A DNA stretch of 47,931 bases, from the NCBI GenBank assembly GCA_947304355.1, contig CAMZAX010000019.1, forward strand, positions 1-47,931, given 5' to 3'. Shown here one piece after another: positions 1-7,441 of this stretch; the first letter of the stretch is position 1, and each line of letters starts with the position of its first letter. Origin of the DNA: an uncultured Selenomonadales bacterium. Its GTDB lineage: Bacteria > Bacillota > Negativicutes > Selenomonadales > Selenomonadaceae. The position numbers and the translations under genes are program-made. Below the pieces are notes generated by a model, which was given only the letters and a program-made list of their open reading frames with translations, searched no databases and was not told the origin of the DNA.

Positions 1-50
1 ATCAGAGAACTGCTTATGTTTTTCTTTTACTTGAGTTTACCAACAACCCC
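1..50 (-). mobile_element. Partial IS-like terminus at left window edge
   Basis: Read on the minus strand, this edge starts GGGGTTGTTGGTAAA and continues AT-rich out of the window. The right edge (47881 onward, plus strand) starts GGGGCTGTTGGTAAA, matching 14 of 15 bases, and the following 25 or so bases remain loosely alignable, both reaching AAGCAG. Two copies of the same end pointing outward at both window edges suggest an insertion sequence family whose bodies lie outside. Both are preceded by TAG (CTAG here, ATTAG at the right). No transposase is visible, so the family cannot be named. Confidence 0.5.
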
Positions 51-167
51 TAGTTGAGCTTTTGAATTGATTCGCGGAACGGAATTCCAATCAACGGCGG
101 CGGTGAAGGCGATTTGCGCACTCAAAATAAACACGGCGAGTATCACGGCGATAAAAAACTTTTTCAC
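27..167 (-). pseudogene. Small signal-peptide protein, 3' end replaced by IS-like end
   Basis: A 46-residue frame starts at GTG 167 behind a strong GGAGG (176-180). It encodes a clear signal peptide: KK at the N terminus, a hydrophobic core of about 16 residues and a probable cleavage near AFTAA. Only about 14 further residues (AVDWNSVPRINSKAQ) precede the point where the IS-like terminus begins; the last residues (LGVVGKLK) and the stop codon come from that terminus. I infer that a longer exported protein was cut by the insertion. The product family is not recognisable. An AAAATTTTT word abuts the ribosome-binding site, as at several other genes here. Confidence 0.55.
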
Positions 168-210
168 GTCGAACACCTCCTAAAAATTTTCGTCATCATA
201 GCAAAAAATT

Positions 211-245
211 AATCCCCTGTCGAAGGTTTGACAGGGGATTTTTGT
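211..245 (-). terminator. Rho-independent terminator after metY
   Basis: An 11-bp perfect stem (AATCCCCTGTC at 211-221 with GACAGGGGATT at 230-240) closes an 8-nt loop. It is followed on the minus strand by ATTTTTT and on the plus strand by TTTTGTTT, so it may work in both directions. It lies 17 bases after the metY stop codon. Confidence 0.85.
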
Positions 246-261
246 TTGATGAAAAAAATTT

Positions 262-1551
262 TTACACGGCGGCGAAACCGTCCTCAAGGTCGGCAATTAT
301 GTCGTCAATGTGCTCCGTGCCGATTGACAGGCGAATCGTCGCGGGCGTGATGCCGCTTGCAAGCAATTCAGCCTCCGTCATTTGCGAATGGGTCGTTGAC
401 GCGGGATGAATCACCAACGACTTGACGTCGGCGACGTTCGCGAGTAACGAGAAAACTTTCAGCGCGTCGATAAATTTCTGCGCGGCAGCCGCTCCGCCCT
501 TAATCTCAAACGTGAAAATCGAAATGCCGCCGTCGGGGAAATATTTTTCGTAAAGCGCGTGGTCGGGGTGTTCGGCAAGCGCGGGATGATTGACTTTCGC
601 AACCTTCGGGTGCTTGGCGAGGAATTCGACAACTTTCAGCGCGTTGGCAACGTGACGTTCAACCCTAAGCGATAAAGTTTCGACGCCCTGCAGAATCATG
701 AACGCGTTGAGCGGAGAAATCGCCGCGCCCATGTCGCGCAAGAGAATCGCCCGAATGTAAGTGACGAACGCCGCCGCGCCGAGTGCCTTGTAAAAGCTGA
801 CGCCGTGATAACTTGGATTCGGTTCGACGAGTTGCGGGAACTTGCCCGATTTTTCCCAATCGAACTTGCCCGACTCGACGATAATGCCAGCAAGTGTCGT
901 GCCGTGTCCGCCGAGGAATTTTGTCGCGCTGTGAATAACGATGTCCGCGCCGTACTCGAACGGACGAATCAAATACGGCGTGGCGAACGTGTTGTCGATA
1001 ACCAGTGGGATATTGTGCTTGTGCGCGATTTCGGCGACGGCTTGGATGTCAATCAGCGTGGCGTTGGGGTTGCCGACGGATTCGATGAAAATCAGGCGCG
1101 TGTTGTCCTTAATCGCCGCCTCGAACACGTCGACGCCCTTTGTCGGGTCAACGAACGTCGTTTCAATTCCAAAATCGGGCAAAGTGTGTTCAAACAGATT
1201 GAACGTGCCGCCGTAGATTGTCGTCGCCGCAACGACGTGGTGCCCTTGCTGAGCCAAAGCCTGGACGACGTAAGTGACGGCAGCCGCGCCGCTTGCCACA
1301 GCCAAAGCCGCCGAGCCGCCCTCCAATGCCGCAACGCGTTGTTCAAGCACGTCCTGCGTCGGGTTGGTCAAGCGTCCGTAAATGTTTCCGGCGTCCTTGA
1401 GCGCGAAACGATCCGCCGCGTGTTGAAAGTCGTGGAAGACGTAGGAAGTCGTCTGATAAATCGGAACTGCGCGGGCGTCGGTGACGGGGTCGGCTTGCTC
1501 TTGCCCCACGTGCAGTTGAAGGGTCTCGAATTTGTATTTGCGTTCACTCAT
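262..1551 (-). CDS. metY: O-acetylhomoserine aminocarboxypropyltransferase (sulfhydrylase)
   Basis: A 429-residue cytosolic PLP enzyme of the Cys/Met metabolism family. It makes homocysteine (or methionine) from O-acetylhomoserine and sulfide (or methanethiol). Visible family marks are YGRLTNPT near the N terminus, the ALAVASGAAA loop, the VIDNTFATPYL aspartate region and the PLP lysine in HSATKFLGGHG, and the length is that of MetY. I start it at ATG 1551, which has GGGAGGTAAC just upstream; an in-frame start 39 bases further up has no ribosome-binding site. It is monocistronic: its own promoter lies at 1596-1624 and a terminator follows. MetB or MetZ relatives are the alternatives, but the long form with the extended C-terminal part favours MetY. 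Confidence 0.93.
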   Translation of the reverse strand: MSERKYKFETLQLHVGQEQADPVTDARAVPIYQTTSYVFHDFQHAADRFALKDAGNIYGRLTNPTQDVLEQRVAALEGGSAALAVASGAAAVTYVVQALAQQGHHVVAATTIYGGTFNLFEHTLPDFGIETTFVDPTKGVDVFEAAIKDNTRLIFIESVGNPNATLIDIQAVAEIAHKHNIPLVIDNTFATPYLIRPFEYGADIVIHSATKFLGGHGTTLAGIIVESGKFDWEKSGKFPQLVEPNPSYHGVSFYKALGAAAFVTYIRAILLRDMGAAISPLNAFMILQGVETLSLRVERHVANALKVVEFLAKHPKVAKVNHPALAEHPDHALYEKYFPDGGISIFTFEIKGGAAAAQKFIDALKVFSLLANVADVKSLVIHPASTTHSQMTEAELLASGITPATIRLSIGTEHIDDIIADLEDGFAAV

Positions 1552-1595
1552 GATGTTACCTCCCAAAGACTTCTTGAAAGTATGACGCAAAGCGT

Positions 1596-1624
1596 ATGAT
1601 AACCCGCCGCAAAATTTCTGTCAA
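1596..1624 (-). promoter_or_regulatory. Sigma-70-type promoter of metY
   Basis: On the minus strand TTGACA (1624-1619), a 17-base spacer and TATCAT (1601-1596). It sits just after the upstream peptidase stop codon. The leader to the metY start is only about 40 bases, too short for a SAM riboswitch or T-box. Confidence 0.7.
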
Positions 1625-1631
1625 CAAAGGC

Positions 1632-3668
1632 TTATTGAACGTCGACTTCGGTCGTGATTTCGCCGTTGGCAACAGTAAACAGCACCAAAGATGACAACGC
1701 GCTTTCGCCCGTCGGCGTAACGAACTCGAAACCGTAAGCGTAATTGCCGTCGCCGATGTTTTCGTCCTTAATCTGCGGAGCGTCGCCGATTGTGAACGTA
1801 TCAACCTCAACTTGCGTCAATTCGCTGTCGTCGCCCGAAATGCTCATGCCGTAATGGAGCGTGGTTATCTCGTCGCCTTCGCGAAGCTGAATCAATTCGC
1901 GGCTGCTCATGCCGTTGCTTTCAAGACCGTGGCGCGCGCCGAGGATGTAATATTTTTCGTCCTTGTAGACGTAAGCGACCTGCAAGTTGCATTCAACGCC
2001 GTTAAGTTTAATCGGAATTGAATACAGGTTGTAGCCGTCGTTTTCCTCGACAATCTCGACGTAAACGGGGTGCCCGTCAAGCATCGGCCACACGGCGCGG
2101 AAATTGTCGGTGAAGATACCCGCGTCCCAATCGGCGTTGATGTCGGCGTCGCTGCCCAGGTAAAGAATAACGTCGCCCTCAACGTCAATGTAGGCAAGCT
2201 GACAGTGCACGCTCGACAACAATTCCATTTGCTCCGGCGTGAGCTGCACGAAAGCGTTGTTGTTCGCGTCAAGCTGAACGGGCAAATCTTCCAGCTGCGA
2301 AATGTCAAACAGCTGTTGCGGTTCGGCAGGCGGTTCGGGCGCGGGCGAAACCAACGTATCTCCTTCAAGCAAAGGAACAACGTCGGCGGGGATTTGTCCG
2401 TAAATCAGATAGTAATACAGCAACTTGAGCGACGCGGGCGCGGATTCAAGGTTAATATATTTGGCGAGACTGCCCTCGTCGCCGCTGTAGGAATAAAAAC
2501 CCGACAAGCCGCCGCCGCGATTGCGATAGCCGCCGCTGACTTTGTAAACAACCGCGTCGTCGACCGCCTTAATTAAGCCGTCGGCAGTGCCGGGAACGAT
2601 TGCTTTGTTGGTTTTAGCCAAATCAACGATGTCAACCATGTTTGTATAGCCGGTGCGTCGCGTGTTGCCGCCGTAATTTTCAGCCTGCGCGGCACCGCGA
2701 CCGAAATGCGAGAAAAATTGACGGGGATTCTTGTGAGCCGCCCGCAAAGCCTCAAGCCCGAACGCCTCGTAGGAGTGACGGAGCATTGGCAACTTTGCCA
2801 AGTCGATAACCGAAAGCGTCGCCGTGTCTTGAACGTTGTAGCGTCTGCAGGCGTCAAGGTAGGTGTCGCAAATCGTCTGACCGAGTTTCGCGCCGCCCAT
2901 TGCGGTGTTGTTGACGAAGTCGCCGACCCAACCCGTGTAGTTCCAACCGATACCGGGTTCAACCTCTTCGGACGCCGTAACGTAGCGCGCAATGCCGTCA
3001 AGCGCGTTTACCGTGTCGTAAGTCGCCATAAGGCACGCGTCAAAGCCGATAAGCTCGAACGGCGGATTATCGGGCGCGGCAGTGTAGACGGACGTAAAGG
3101 CGTTGCGCAAATCGTTCAGGCTCAGGAAATTGCCCGTGCGTTCGTCGTAACAGACGCCGACAGCCGAACCGCCGCCGTGATCCCAAAAAATAAAAATTCT
3201 GTGATCGGCTTTATAATTTTCCTCGCCGTAGCGCACAAAATCAGCCAGCGTGTCGACGTTGCCCATGTCGGCGTCCGGAAGCGTGGCAAGCCGTTGCAGT
3301 CCGCTCGAATCGTAAAGGTAACGCTCAACGGCATTGCTCGGCACAACATTGTTATGCCATTGCTCCGCGCCGCCCGTTTGAATCAAAACTTTGACGTTGG
3401 CGGGCAGTTTGACGTTCAACAGCTCTTGAAAGTCCGCCGAAGCCGCTCCGCTGCGCGATTCCAAGTCCGTGCCGCAAAGATACCATTGAATCAGCCAAGT
3501 GTCGTTCGCGTTGTAGGTGTCCTCGAAAGTTGCCGATTTCACCGACGGTTTAGCGGGAGCCGCGCCCTGTTCAAGCGGCACTTCGGTACAACCCGTCGCC
3601 GCCAAGCTCGCCGCAATGAAAATCGCCAACAAAAAAAATCTTTGCACTGCCTGTCGAAACCGTCGCAT
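1632..3668 (-). CDS. Clostripain-family (C11) cysteine peptidase, lipoprotein
   Basis: A 678-residue exported protein. It has a basic N terminus and hydrophobic segment ending in a likely lipobox (LAATGC, Cys27), so it is probably anchored in a membrane. The C11 peptidase domain spans roughly residues 60-430. The catalytic histidine is visible in FWDHGGGSAVG (His164) and the nucleophile in IGFDACLMATYD (Cys212), the usual clostripain arrangement. The C-terminal 250 residues look like an additional beta-rich region without a domain I can name. The start ATG 3668 has GGAGG at a good distance. It follows a second lipoprotein gene by 28 bases, so the two are probably co-transcribed. Substrate is unknown; family members cleave after basic residues. 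Confidence 0.85.
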   Translation of the reverse strand: MRRFRQAVQRFFLLAIFIAASLAATGCTEVPLEQGAAPAKPSVKSATFEDTYNANDTWLIQWYLCGTDLESRSGAASADFQELLNVKLPANVKVLIQTGGAEQWHNNVVPSNAVERYLYDSSGLQRLATLPDADMGNVDTLADFVRYGEENYKADHRIFIFWDHGGGSAVGVCYDERTGNFLSLNDLRNAFTSVYTAAPDNPPFELIGFDACLMATYDTVNALDGIARYVTASEEVEPGIGWNYTGWVGDFVNNTAMGGAKLGQTICDTYLDACRRYNVQDTATLSVIDLAKLPMLRHSYEAFGLEALRAAHKNPRQFFSHFGRGAAQAENYGGNTRRTGYTNMVDIVDLAKTNKAIVPGTADGLIKAVDDAVVYKVSGGYRNRGGGLSGFYSYSGDEGSLAKYINLESAPASLKLLYYYLIYGQIPADVVPLLEGDTLVSPAPEPPAEPQQLFDISQLEDLPVQLDANNNAFVQLTPEQMELLSSVHCQLAYIDVEGDVILYLGSDADINADWDAGIFTDNFRAVWPMLDGHPVYVEIVEENDGYNLYSIPIKLNGVECNLQVAYVYKDEKYYILGARHGLESNGMSSRELIQLREGDEITTLHYGMSISGDDSELTQVEVDTFTIGDAPQIKDENIGDGNYAYGFEFVTPTGESALSSLVLFTVANGEITTEVDVQ

Positions 3669-3696
3669 ACCTCACGCCTCCTTGATAGGTTAAAGC

Positions 3697-4350
3697 TTAT
3701 TGCCCCGAAAGCCAATCGATTAAAGCTTTGCCGTCTTCGGGCTCCCAATGCGCGGTGCCATCGTTGCCTGAAATTTTTTGGCAGGTTACCTCGAAAGTTT
3801 GTTCGGGCTGCAAAGCAACGCCGTCGATGTATTTGGTCAACGCGCTTACCGCAAGCTTTTGCACGTCGGGGCTGCTTGTAAGTTGGTCTTCAGTCGCGCC
3901 GTCAGCTTTGAGTTTGCCGACCATGCCGACAAGAGCTAGGATTTCGCTGTTATCGGCGGCTGAAGTCTTTGCCGTGGCAGCCTGGTCAATCGGCGTCGTC
4001 GTCAGCTCGACAACGGGTTTGTCGCCATCACTTTTGAGCGTCGTTTTGAAAGTGACATTGCCCTTGAGCTTGTCGAAAAATACCTGCGTGAGAATCTGCG
4101 CGGTCTCGTCGCTTAAAGGCGCGAGTTTCTTCATGGATTTGATAAACGAAGTTACAACCGCCTTGCGAAGAGTGTTTTTGTCGTCTTCGGAAAGACCCGC
4201 CGCCGCCAAGTTTTCGCTGTCGCCGGTCATGATAATTTCGGCGCAGGCAAGAACGGCTTTTTCGGGCGTGCCGACGATTTTTTCTTCGCCGCAACCCGTC
4301 ACGATTAACGCCGTCAACAACGCCGCGCAGATAAAAATTTTCCTGAGCAT
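3697..4350 (-). CDS. Putative lipoprotein, DUF4878/DUF5105-like
   Basis: A 217-residue protein with a classic lipobox (LIVTGCGEE) after a 17-residue hydrophobic signal. I start it at ATG 4350, preceded by GGAGGAAAC; the longer in-frame start would put 20 residues before the signal peptide and lacks a binding site. The opening of the mature part, TPEKAVLACAEIIMTGDSENLAA, resembles small lipoproteins that carry an alpha+beta DUF4878/DUF5105-type domain. That assignment is from memory of the pattern and is weak. It is the first gene of a pair with the C11 peptidase lipoprotein, which hints at a shared envelope role. Confidence 0.6.
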   Translation of the reverse strand: MLRKIFICAALLTALIVTGCGEEKIVGTPEKAVLACAEIIMTGDSENLAAAGLSEDDKNTLRKAVVTSFIKSMKKLAPLSDETAQILTQVFFDKLKGNVTFKTTLKSDGDKPVVELTTTPIDQAATAKTSAADNSEILALVGMVGKLKADGATEDQLTSSPDVQKLAVSALTKYIDGVALQPEQTFEVTCQKISGNDGTAHWEPEDGKALIDWLSGQ

Positions 4351-4380
4351 AAAAAAGTTTCCTCCTTCCGTGTCGCCCGC

Positions 4381-4410
4381 ATTATACCAGAAAAAAATTC
4401 GCGCCGCCAA
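4381..4410 (-). promoter_or_regulatory. Promoter of the lipoprotein-peptidase pair
   Basis: Minus strand TTGGCG (4410-4405), an 18-base spacer and TATAAT (4386-4381), about 30 bases before the lipoprotein start. The IS5-type element begins only 21 bases upstream of the -35 box. Confidence 0.55.
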
Positions 4411-4430
4411 AAATTTTTAACGCGGTCTAA

Positions 4431-5240
4431 GAACGTGTGTTCACAGCAAAAAAGTGATATAGTAGGTACATTATGAGAGAAAAATACGAAACAGATTTAA
4501 CAGACGAGCAATGGGAAGTTATTGAACCTTTGTTCGCCAATATGCGTAAGTACAAGTGGGAAAAGAGAGAATTGGTCAATGCGGTATTGTATCTGGTGAA
4601 GACAGGCTGTCAGTGGCGCAATTTGCCTCATGATTTCCCGCCGGTGTTCACCGTGCACAGCTTTTATCGTCGCGCGCGGCTAAACGGCTTATGGGACAAA
4701 ATTCTCCAACATCTCGTAAAGCTGACACGGCAAAAAGCAGGTTTGAGCGAAGAACCGAAGCAGGCTCTAATCGATTCCCAAAGTGTGAAAACGACCGGTG
4801 CTGTCGAGCAAAAAGGCTTTGACATGGGAAAAAAACGAAAGGAGTAAAACGGCAAATAGTCACCGACGAGACCGGCTGTCTTTTATCAGTCCTGATTCAC
4901 AAAGCGAATTTGCACGACACGAAAATAGGCTATTGGGTAGCGGGCTTGGCATCTTTTGCCTATCCGACGTTGAAGAAAATCTGCGGCGATGGTGGCTATC
5001 GCGGGTCTTTCGTTTTCGAGGCATACAAATATTTTGGCTTACAGGTTGAAATCAGCAAGAAACTCAAGCCTCACGGCTGGCAAGTCTTACCAAAACGTTG
5101 GATAGTAGAGCGAACGTTTGCTTGGCTCAATCATTCTCGCCGACTCAGTAAGGATTACGAGCTAACTGTTGCTTCGGCTGAGACCTTGATTAAAATTTCT
5201 CATATTCATACTTTACTCAAACGTTTGTGAACACACATTC
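4431..5240 (+). mobile_element. IS5-family (IS427-like) insertion sequence
   Basis: An 810-bp element bounded by 15-bp inverted repeats, GAACGTGTGTTCACA at 4431-4445 and its complement with one mismatch at 5226-5240. TAA flanks both ends (4428-4430 and 5241-5243), which fits a 2-3 bp target duplication. Ends, length and the two-frame transposase all fit the IS427 group of IS5. Both ends and the coding region look intact, so the copy may be active. It separates the lipoprotein gene pair from the lytic transglycosylase. Confidence 0.9.
4473..5230 (+). CDS. IS5/IS427-type transposase made by -1 frameshifting
   Basis: The first frame (4473-4847) encodes the N-terminal half with the typical LTDEQWEVIEPLF opening, GCQWRNLPHDFPP and the catalytic-domain start LIDSQSVKTTG. 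At A_AAA_AAA, in a run of seven A near 4830-4836, a -1 shift continues into KGVKRQIVTDETG, then IHKANLHDTK, CGDGGYRG and the C-terminal RWIVERTFAWL with its catalytic glutamate. The second half ends at 5230. The slippery run is where IS427-group elements are known to shift, so I read this as programmed and not as damage. DDE transposase acting on the element's own ends. Confidence 0.88.
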
Positions 5241-5261
5241 TAAAATTTTTGCGATATAAGC

Positions 5262-5289
5262 TTTGATAAATGCGATTGTGTGTTATAAT
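5262..5289 (+). promoter_or_regulatory. Extended -10 promoter of the lytic transglycosylase
   Basis: TTTGAT (5262-5267), a 16-base spacer and TATAAT (5284-5289) preceded by TGT, an extended -10. It lies 22 bases outside the IS right end, so the insertion has spared it. Confidence 0.6.
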
Positions 5290-5323
5290 CGACAAAATTT
5301 TTGACTGCAAAGGAGCCGTGAAT

Positions 5324-5869
5324 ATGAAAATCCTCAAGAAACTTTTTATAGCCGCGAGCCTGTCGTTGATATTGATTTTGGGCGGCGGCGAAGCAGAGGC
5401 AACGGATTATTACAGCGCGATTTATCAGACGGTCAATCGCTACAACGGCAACGAAGTCGAATGCGATTGGATAACGCGCGCGATTCTTTACGCGTCGAGC
5501 GAATATCAAGTCGATCCTATTTTGATTACGGCGATAATGGAGGCGGAAAGCAATTTCAACTTCCGTGCGATAAGCCCCGTGGGTGCGGTCGGGCTTATGC
5601 AACTGATGCCGTCAACTGCGGCGTCTTTGGGCGTCAATCCGCACAACCCGCTTGAAAATATCGTAGGCGGCACCATTTACATAAAAAATCAGCTCGGACG
5701 TTTCAAAGACTGGGGCGCGTATTCCGTGACGGACGCTGTTGCGGCTTACAACGCCGGACCCGGCGCGGTCGAAAAATACGGCGGCGTTCCCAACTATTCC
5801 GAAACCGTCAACTACGTCATAAAAGTCGCGGGCAACTACAAAAACCTGCTGAATCTGATTCAATCGTAA
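5324..5869 (+). CDS. Exported lytic transglycosylase (SLT domain)
   Basis: A 181-residue protein with a signal peptide (MKILKK then a 14-residue hydrophobic core) and a single soluble-lytic-transglycosylase domain over about residues 45-178. The catalytic glutamate is visible in IMEAESNFNF (Glu75), followed by the hallmark SPVGAVGLMQLMP, and later AYNAGPGAVEKYGG. It cleaves the MurNAc-GlcNAc bond of peptidoglycan with 1,6-anhydro formation. Start chosen at ATG 5324 behind AAGGAG; an upstream in-frame ATG at 5270 would overlap the promoter. It has no LysM or other wall-binding domain. It seems to be monocistronic. Confidence 0.9.
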   Translation: MKILKKLFIAASLSLILILGGGEAEATDYYSAIYQTVNRYNGNEVECDWITRAILYASSEYQVDPILITAIMEAESNFNFRAISPVGAVGLMQLMPSTAASLGVNPHNPLENIVGGTIYIKNQLGRFKDWGAYSVTDAVAAYNAGPGAVEKYGGVPNYSETVNYVIKVAGNYKNLLNLIQS

Positions 5870-5908
5870 AAACGCTTAACCTTGAGGGCGCATGGACGCG
5901 CGCCCCTG

Positions 5909-5988
5909 CCGCGTCAGCAACAGGATGTTGCGTGCGGCTTACGCCCTTTTCTTTGCTGCTTTCTTTTGGGCGCAACAAAAGAAAGCAG
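5909..5988 (+). repeat. Dispersed hairpin repeat, copy 1
   Basis: A 29-bp core (5909-5937) holds a near-perfect hairpin: CCGC and GCGG outside, GCAACA-GGA-TGTTGC inside. The same 29 bases occur without mismatch in reverse orientation at 36427-36455. In both places the core is followed by a C/T-rich stretch of the type CCCTTTTCTTTGCTGC and then TTTCTTTTGGG. It fits a REP-like intergenic element. It fills the gap between the transglycosylase and the purine permease promoter. Confidence 0.75.
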
Positions 5989-6000
5989 ATAAACAAATTT

Positions 6001-6029
6001 TTGACGCGTAAAATTTTTTCGTGTACAAT
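6001..6029 (+). promoter_or_regulatory. Promoter of the permease-adenine deaminase-LPS operon
   Basis: TTGACG (6001-6006), a 17-base spacer and TACAAT (6024-6029). The leader before the first start codon is about 28 bases, too short for a purine riboswitch. Confidence 0.7.
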
Positions 6030-6064
6030 CCTTTTCATAATCCAACTATGGAAAGGACTTCGCT

Positions 6065-7426
6065 ATGGAAAAATTTTTTGAGCTCAAAGAACGCGGCACA
6101 GATGTCAGAACCGAAATCACGGCGGGCATTACGACGTTCATGACGATGGCGTATATCCTTGCCGTCAATCCGATTATCCTCGGAGCGTCGGGCATGGATA
6201 CGGGCGCAATCTTCACGGCAACGGCTCTGGCTTCCGCGTTCGCAACGTTTTGCATGGCATTCTTGGCGAATATGCCGTTCGTCCTGTCGGCGGGCATGGG
6301 TCTCAACGCCTACTTTACCTACACGGTCGTTATCGGCATGGGCTACACCTGGCAACAGGCATTGGCGGCAATTTTCGTCGAGGGTGTCATTTTTATTTTC
6401 TTGTCGCTGGTCAACATCCGCGAGGCGATTTTTAACGCGATACCCCCGTCGCTGAAAATCGCGGTGTCGGTCGGCATTGGACTTTTCATAAGCTTTATAG
6501 GTTTGCAAAACGCGCACATTGTCGTTGCCGGGCCGACGCTCGTCACGCTGTATTCGTTCAGAGATTCCGTCGAAGGCGGCATGTTCCATTCCGAAGGCAT
6601 AACGGTTTTGCTCGCGCTTATCGGCTTGCTGATAACGGCGTTCCTGCTGATTCGTGAAGTCAAAGGCGCGGTGCTGTTCGGTATAATCGCAACGTGGGGT
6701 TTGGGCATGATTTGCCAAGCGACAGGGCTTTACGTCCCCAACCCGGAAGCGGGATTCTTCAGCCTGTTTCCCAACGGGATAATGTCAATGCCGGCGTCAC
6801 TCGCGCCGACGTTGATGCAGATTGACTTCAGCTCGGTGTTTTCGTTTGAGTTCTTTACGGTGCTAATGGCGTTCCTGTTCGTCGACCTGTTCGACACAAT
6901 CGGCACGGTCATAGGTTGCGCGTCGAAGGCGAACTTGCTCGACGAAAACGGGCGGCTCCCGAAAGTCAAGCAGGTTTTGTTGACGGACGCAATCGGCACG
7001 ACGGCGGGCTCGCTTATGGGCACATCGACGATAACCACGTTCGTCGAATCGTCTGCGGGCATTGCCGAAGGCGGCAAGACCGGCTTGACGGCAGTAACGG
7101 CGGGTTGTCTGTTCGCGTTGGCGTTATTCTTCTCGCCGGTGTTTTTGGCGATACCCGCGTTTGCGACGGCACCCGCGCTTATTATCGTCGGCTTCCTTAT
7201 GATGCAACAGGTCGCAAAAATCCATTGGACGGACGACGTGTTGACGGCGGTGCCCGCTTACATTACGATTTTCTCGATGGCGTTCATGTATTCAATCTCG
7301 GAAGGCATTTGCTTCGGCGTCATAAGCTACACGCTCCTTCATGTCGGCATGGGCAAGGGCAAAGACGTTACGCCGCTGATGTATATTTTGACGGTTTTAT
7401 TCATTTTGAAGTACGCGTTCCTTTGA
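6065..7426 (+). CDS. NCS2/AzgA-family purine permease
   Basis: A 453-residue inner-membrane protein with about twelve hydrophobic segments. It opens with the family signature FFELKERGTDVRTEITAGITTFMTMAYIL and carries NPIILGASGMD, GMGLNAYFTY and DLFDTIGTVIG, all typical of the AzgA/PbuG branch that imports hypoxanthine, guanine or adenine with protons. Adenine deaminase follows 15 bases after its stop, so adenine or hypoxanthine is the likely substrate; that is inference from context. AAAGGA precedes the start. It is the first gene of a run that continues without clear breaks into LPS heptose genes. Confidence 0.9.
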   Translation: MEKFFELKERGTDVRTEITAGITTFMTMAYILAVNPIILGASGMDTGAIFTATALASAFATFCMAFLANMPFVLSAGMGLNAYFTYTVVIGMGYTWQQALAAIFVEGVIFIFLSLVNIREAIFNAIPPSLKIAVSVGIGLFISFIGLQNAHIVVAGPTLVTLYSFRDSVEGGMFHSEGITVLLALIGLLITAFLLIREVKGAVLFGIIATWGLGMICQATGLYVPNPEAGFFSLFPNGIMSMPASLAPTLMQIDFSSVFSFEFFTVLMAFLFVDLFDTIGTVIGCASKANLLDENGRLPKVKQVLLTDAIGTTAGSLMGTSTITTFVESSAGIAEGGKTGLTAVTAGCLFALALFFSPVFLAIPAFATAPALIIVGFLMMQQVAKIHWTDDVLTAVPAYITIFSMAFMYSISEGICFGVISYTLLHVGMGKGKDVTPLMYILTVLFILKYAFL

Positions 7427-7441
7427 TTCGGAGTGATTACG

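Noticed and set aside
1552-1600. SAM riboswitch or T-box before metY
   Set aside because: The leader is about 40 bases and unstructured.
4473-4847. Broken transposase
   Set aside because: The break falls on a slippery A run typical of programmed shifting in IS427-type elements, and both halves are complete.
6030-6064. Purine riboswitch before the permease gene
   Set aside because: The leader is about 28 bases, too short for the aptamer.
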